Positions 60,821-64,000 of a DNA stretch of 64,000 nt are shown in pieces; the stretch's first letter is position 1, and each line of letters starts with the position of its first letter. Under the pieces are notes generated by a model. That model was not told where the DNA came from. It saw only the letters and a list, made by a program, of their open reading frames with translations, and did not search any database. Source of the DNA: Zygnema cylindricum (taxonomy: Eukaryota; Streptophyta; Zygnematophyceae; Zygnematales; Zygnemataceae); NCBI GenBank assembly GCA_037447655.1, contig JBBHKE010001022.1:1-64000 (forward strand), read 5' to 3'. The translations under genes and the position numbers were made by a program.

Positions 60821-61495
60821 GGTCACACTTCCATTAGGCAGTTTCGACAATGTACGGATACGTGTACAAATGGCAGAGACTTCTATAAGGTCGGGATAGT
60901 AAACCAACTTTTATTTGCGTCGCTCATTTTGGTAGGTACAAGGTGGGTTAATATTGGATGATTAAAATCTACAAATAATCTTCAAAGGTAAAGTTTGAAT
61001 GGAATATCTGTACCAGCGGATGGTAATTAATGACTCGTTCAAAGTGCATTATGATGTACTATCTGAAATTTGAAATTTAAACACGGAACGACAAAAATGC
61101 AGTGGCAAAATTTGATTGTGAGAGCGTGACAAGATAATTTCGGTGGAATTTCATCCACCCCAGCGGAATGCACACGACCTATTTGGCGAGTAGGCACTTG
61201 ATCGCGCTTTCATCGTGGATTTTTTTCTCTTTTCAACGTAAACCAATTTTACATGTTTAGTTTGTGTGTAGTGTTCCTATTGACGACATTCGCCACACAC
61301 TGCACGGTTCGATAGATGGCGTCTAAGATTAAAAAAATATACCATTCGACGGTAAAATTTGACGCCCATAACCTTGGCGATTTTTTGGTAATGATGTTTG
61401 TGCTAAAAAAAAAAAGAGGGGTGCGAAATGGTACGCAACATGACGGTCCTCAATAAATAACCGCAATTTTTCGCTAATTAAATTTCGGCCAAAAA
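60821..61495. other. Spacer; no gene seen
   Basis: AT-rich, with no recognisable coding, RNA or repeat signal apart from short A runs. Confidence 0.5.
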
Positions 61496-62240
61496 GGGTG
61501 TGCCCATGTAATCGTTGCTTTGAAGTACTTTGGATTTTAGTGAACATCCTCAGTACTGATTTTTGGAGGGTTCCAAAATGCGAAAAAATAAAATGGTAAC
61601 TTTGAATTGTGACGGCTGTAGATGTGGGTACAACTTGTGACGATTGAAAAGAACTATGAAAAGCGTTTGATGATTGGTGGCGTCTACAAATCAACATTGT
61701 TTGTAGACGTCAATTTTTTTGTGACATTGTAGATGAATAATGTTTTGTGACAGTGTGACGGCATGCTCACATGCGTCTATGTGGACGTCACTAATTGAAT
61801 AAATTTCCATGATGGCTTCCCGCTTTCGTTTTTCCGACTTTCCTCATTTTACTTGCCACCAAAACATGCGCTAAGGTAGGCAAAAGAATTATTTTTCAAT
61901 GCTCTTTCATACTAGTATCGTTGTGTTTCATTCCATAAAGTGCGAGATGACACCCATAGTGTGAGAGGGAATGGGAAAGGCGACGACGTAAACTACTTCC
62001 ATGAATGAAAGTGAAGTTTTTGGACCCCTTCATTTTTTTTTCCTTATATGCGCGTGACGGGCAAAGGAAAAAAATAGCCTGTACTCTCTCTCATGAGTAC
62101 ATTCAAAGAATTGAGTTAACGTTCATTGTATTATGGTAAAAGTGATTTTTTTGTACGCCAAAAGATTTTCTCGTTGAGGACTGAATTTTGGAGGAAAATG
62201 ATAGAAAACAGTCGATCCTTTAATAAATGATCACACCCCC
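61496..62240. mobile_element. Diverged Harbinger-like element, ~745 bp
   Basis: Left end GGGTGTGCCCATGTAATCG and right end GATCACACCCCC followed by TAA; the left flank is not TAA. The interior shares GTGACGGCTGTAGA, GGCGTCTACAAA, TGTGACATTGTAGATG and CGCGTGACGGGCAAAGG with the other members. Borders are less certain than for the others. Confidence 0.6.
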
Positions 62241-62439
62241 TAAGTTTGGCAAAGTTAGGGGGTAGGGCCTGCAAAGAAGGTCTTCTAGAAAGGAAATTCT
62301 TGGCGGATAAATAGTTCTCATAGCTGTGTAGCTAGTTAGAAGCCACACCCCTTTTAGCATTTTACGCTTTCTGATTGTGTGAGAGATAAAAAAAGATTCG
62401 ACAATCAATGCCTCTTAAATCATCAATGGATATGTATTG

Positions 62440-62860
62440 CCGATGAATTCAAATAGAATTAACATACATATTTTCGATGAATGCACATTATTGATGAAAT
62501 AACGATAAATGTACATTAGGGGCGGATGGACATTATCCATACACGTACACTGTCGATGAATGTAATATGCATACATTATTGACAAATGCACGTTATTGAT
62601 GAATGCCCATCAGAAACGAATGTACAGTGTTGATGAATATATATCAACAATGAATGAAATATACAAAGAATTTACATTTTCAATAAATGCACAACACAAA
62701 TGAATGTACATTTTGACGATTGTAATAAGGTAGCGTCTTCATTATTGGGGAATGTACATTATCGAACACATTGATGAACACACGTCACCAACGAATACAA
62801 ATTTTCAAGAAAGAAACATTACTTAACGAATGTTCATTATCAGTATAAAAAAAGTGGTTT
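62440..62860. repeat. Degenerate tandem repeat (GATGAATGNACATTATT-like)
   Basis: Some fifteen loosely spaced variants of GATGAATGTACATTATT, with a period of roughly 20-30 bases. A shorter stretch of the same is at 55800-55960, so the array is part of the segmental duplication. Confidence 0.7.
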
Positions 62861-63300
62861 GATTCTAAATAAAAAACCAAAATGCGTAACATTCATACAT
62901 TTGATGAGCTATATAATTGCATCCAGCTGATTCTTTTCGGTCACCATAGTTATCGCACAAACTGATCCAATTTATACTGATTACTTGAACAAATAAATGA
63001 AAATATTAAATATATTCTGCTAGATCGTGGTCACGGTCCCTATTAAGTAGCATCAGGTACTTGACACCGAATTTGACCGACCATCCCTATGTTCACAAAG
63101 GGAAAACATAAGGGAATTAAACTGGCACCAAAAGAAGTACACAGTTTTTTAGCTGGTGAGCACAATTTTCGTCAATTTCGTAAATTCCTGCAGTTCAATT
63201 GTTTCCAAATCTTTCAAAAAATTTAATATTCAGAGCAACGGTAATAACGCTCCTGAATTTTCCGCATGCTCATGTACATTTGCTAGTACCGGTAACGCAT
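62690..63300. repeat. Segmental duplication, copy 2 (partner 55796-57250)
   Basis: Direct-orientation partner of the 55.8-57.25 kb copy, without the 850-base extra stretch. Here the homology continues into an intact terminal exon on the minus strand, so this looks like the more complete version. Confidence 0.88.
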
Positions 63301-63891
63301 ATGGTGGGATTAGATTTTTTTAGGATAGTTGCCAACGTCTTGCTTTGACATGCCACCTTGTTTAAGGATTTAAATGTTTGAGGCTTTATGAAACATTTTT
63401 TCAGACTCGCGCAGGTGTCCGATTTTTTCAATTTGATACCCTTTTGATTTGGGCCACTGCAGAATGCCACGTTTTTTCCCAAATCTCCTTGTTCGAGGCA
63501 AACCTGATAACAAACAAACAAAGAAGTATTTTATTTTTCTCCATCAACGATACATCAAGTGCGGTGTTTGCGCTACAGTTCTTGGAAATGGAGAAGGAAG
63601 AAGGCCAGATTCATGTCACTGCAAGAAGAACCACTGGTTTGAAATTTGTGCTTACGTACCTTCATCATTGTAACCTGCCTCAGTGGTGATAGAACTATCG
63701 ATGCGTGAACAAAATATTCCTACATTGAGGGTGTAGAACTCTATAACATCCTCGAGCGTTTCATCATCATTTTTGTTATCACCAGGATTCATCAGGTTTG
63801 CAATAATTGAACTGCATGTGTCTTCTGGTTTGACCTCGTAGGATTTTACACATGGCATGGGGTACGGAAGATCCCCTAGCTTGATGCACAC
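63270..63891 (-). CDS. 3' end of a second LRR-peptidase-LysM gene (partial)
   Basis: Two exons on the minus strand match the last two of the gene at 27.8-45.2 kb. 63891-63660 encodes VCIKLGDLPYPMPC, SYEVKPEDTCSSI and NVGIFCSRIDSSIT, almost identical to its counterpart. 63503-63270 encodes VCLEQGDLGKNV, KKSDTCASLKKCF and a C-terminal TGTSKCT with TGA at 63270-63272; it is about 7 residues shorter and clearly more diverged. At the junction this copy has one base more than the plus-strand gene (GATGAAG|GTACGT against GAGGAG|GTACGT), so canonical splicing would shift the frame, suggesting a pseudogene or a different splice choice. Upstream exons are beyond the window. Both exons belong to the LysM-type region. 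Confidence 0.78.
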
Positions 63892-64000
63892 CTGAAAATG
63901 AAAGCAGCCCATCGAATGAGCAAGGTGACTGCTGTTAATAAATATCACTGCTTTTAGAATACCTAGAATACATTCAGTTCTTCTAGAAATCCTTTGTCAA

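Noticed and set aside
52335-62240. CRISPR-like or other direct-repeat array suggested by recurring GTCTACAA / TGTCACAAA motifs
   Set aside because: Motif spacing is irregular, the host is a plant nuclear genome, and the motifs lie inside TIR elements.

Overview
This is nuclear DNA from a land plant or close streptophyte relative. The genes are split by GT-AG introns. The DDB1 protein follows the plant form rather than the animal one. There are Ty1/copia retrotransposons with a plant-type initiator-Met-tRNA primer site, and small TIR elements fill introns and spacers. The lineage cannot be fixed further from sequence reading alone; a non-flowering plant is a guess.

Layout. (1) 0.5-1.5 kb, plus strand: three exons of an AlaX-like tRNA-editing protein. 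(2) 4.8-18.9 kb, minus strand: 17 consecutive exons of DDB1, adaptor of CUL4 ubiquitin ligases, all splice phases consistent (1020 residues plus stop). Only the first ~70 residues were not found. Its introns carry a family of ~200-bp TA-flanked MITEs and a decayed copy of one of its own exon ends. (3) 21.6-27.1 kb, plus: an old, heavily mutated copia element with both LTRs. (4) 27.8-45.2 kb, plus: a 16-exon gene with an unusual domain order: leucine-rich repeats, EGF-like, papain-type cysteine peptidase (C1A) with its catalytic residues intact, two EGF-like modules, then three or four LysM-type repeats. This is the strongest candidate for something undescribed. One of its introns holds a young antisense copia element (33.0-40.3 kb), whose LTR itself carries a TIR transposon with an exact TTA duplication. 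(5) 46.8-47.7 kb, minus: a frameshifted relic of a reverse-transcriptase-associated C-terminal protein. (6) 47.7-62.2 kb: no convincing gene; a cluster of PIF/Harbinger-like non-autonomous elements (TIR GGGTGYGTC..CATG, TTA/TAA duplications), a 156-bp solo mini-LTR, foldbacks and hairpin clusters. (7) 63.27-63.89 kb, minus: the 3' end of a second copy of the LRR-peptidase-LysM gene, running off the window. A truncated 3' fragment of this copy also lies at 56.88-57.25 kb.

How the genes relate: AlaX-like and DDB1 are housekeeping genes facing each other. The LRR-peptidase-LysM family looks like an extracellular, possibly glycan-sensing protease expanded locally by duplication. Its role is inference. 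Exon coordinates were assigned by eye from reading frame, splice consensus and family resemblance; no search was run.
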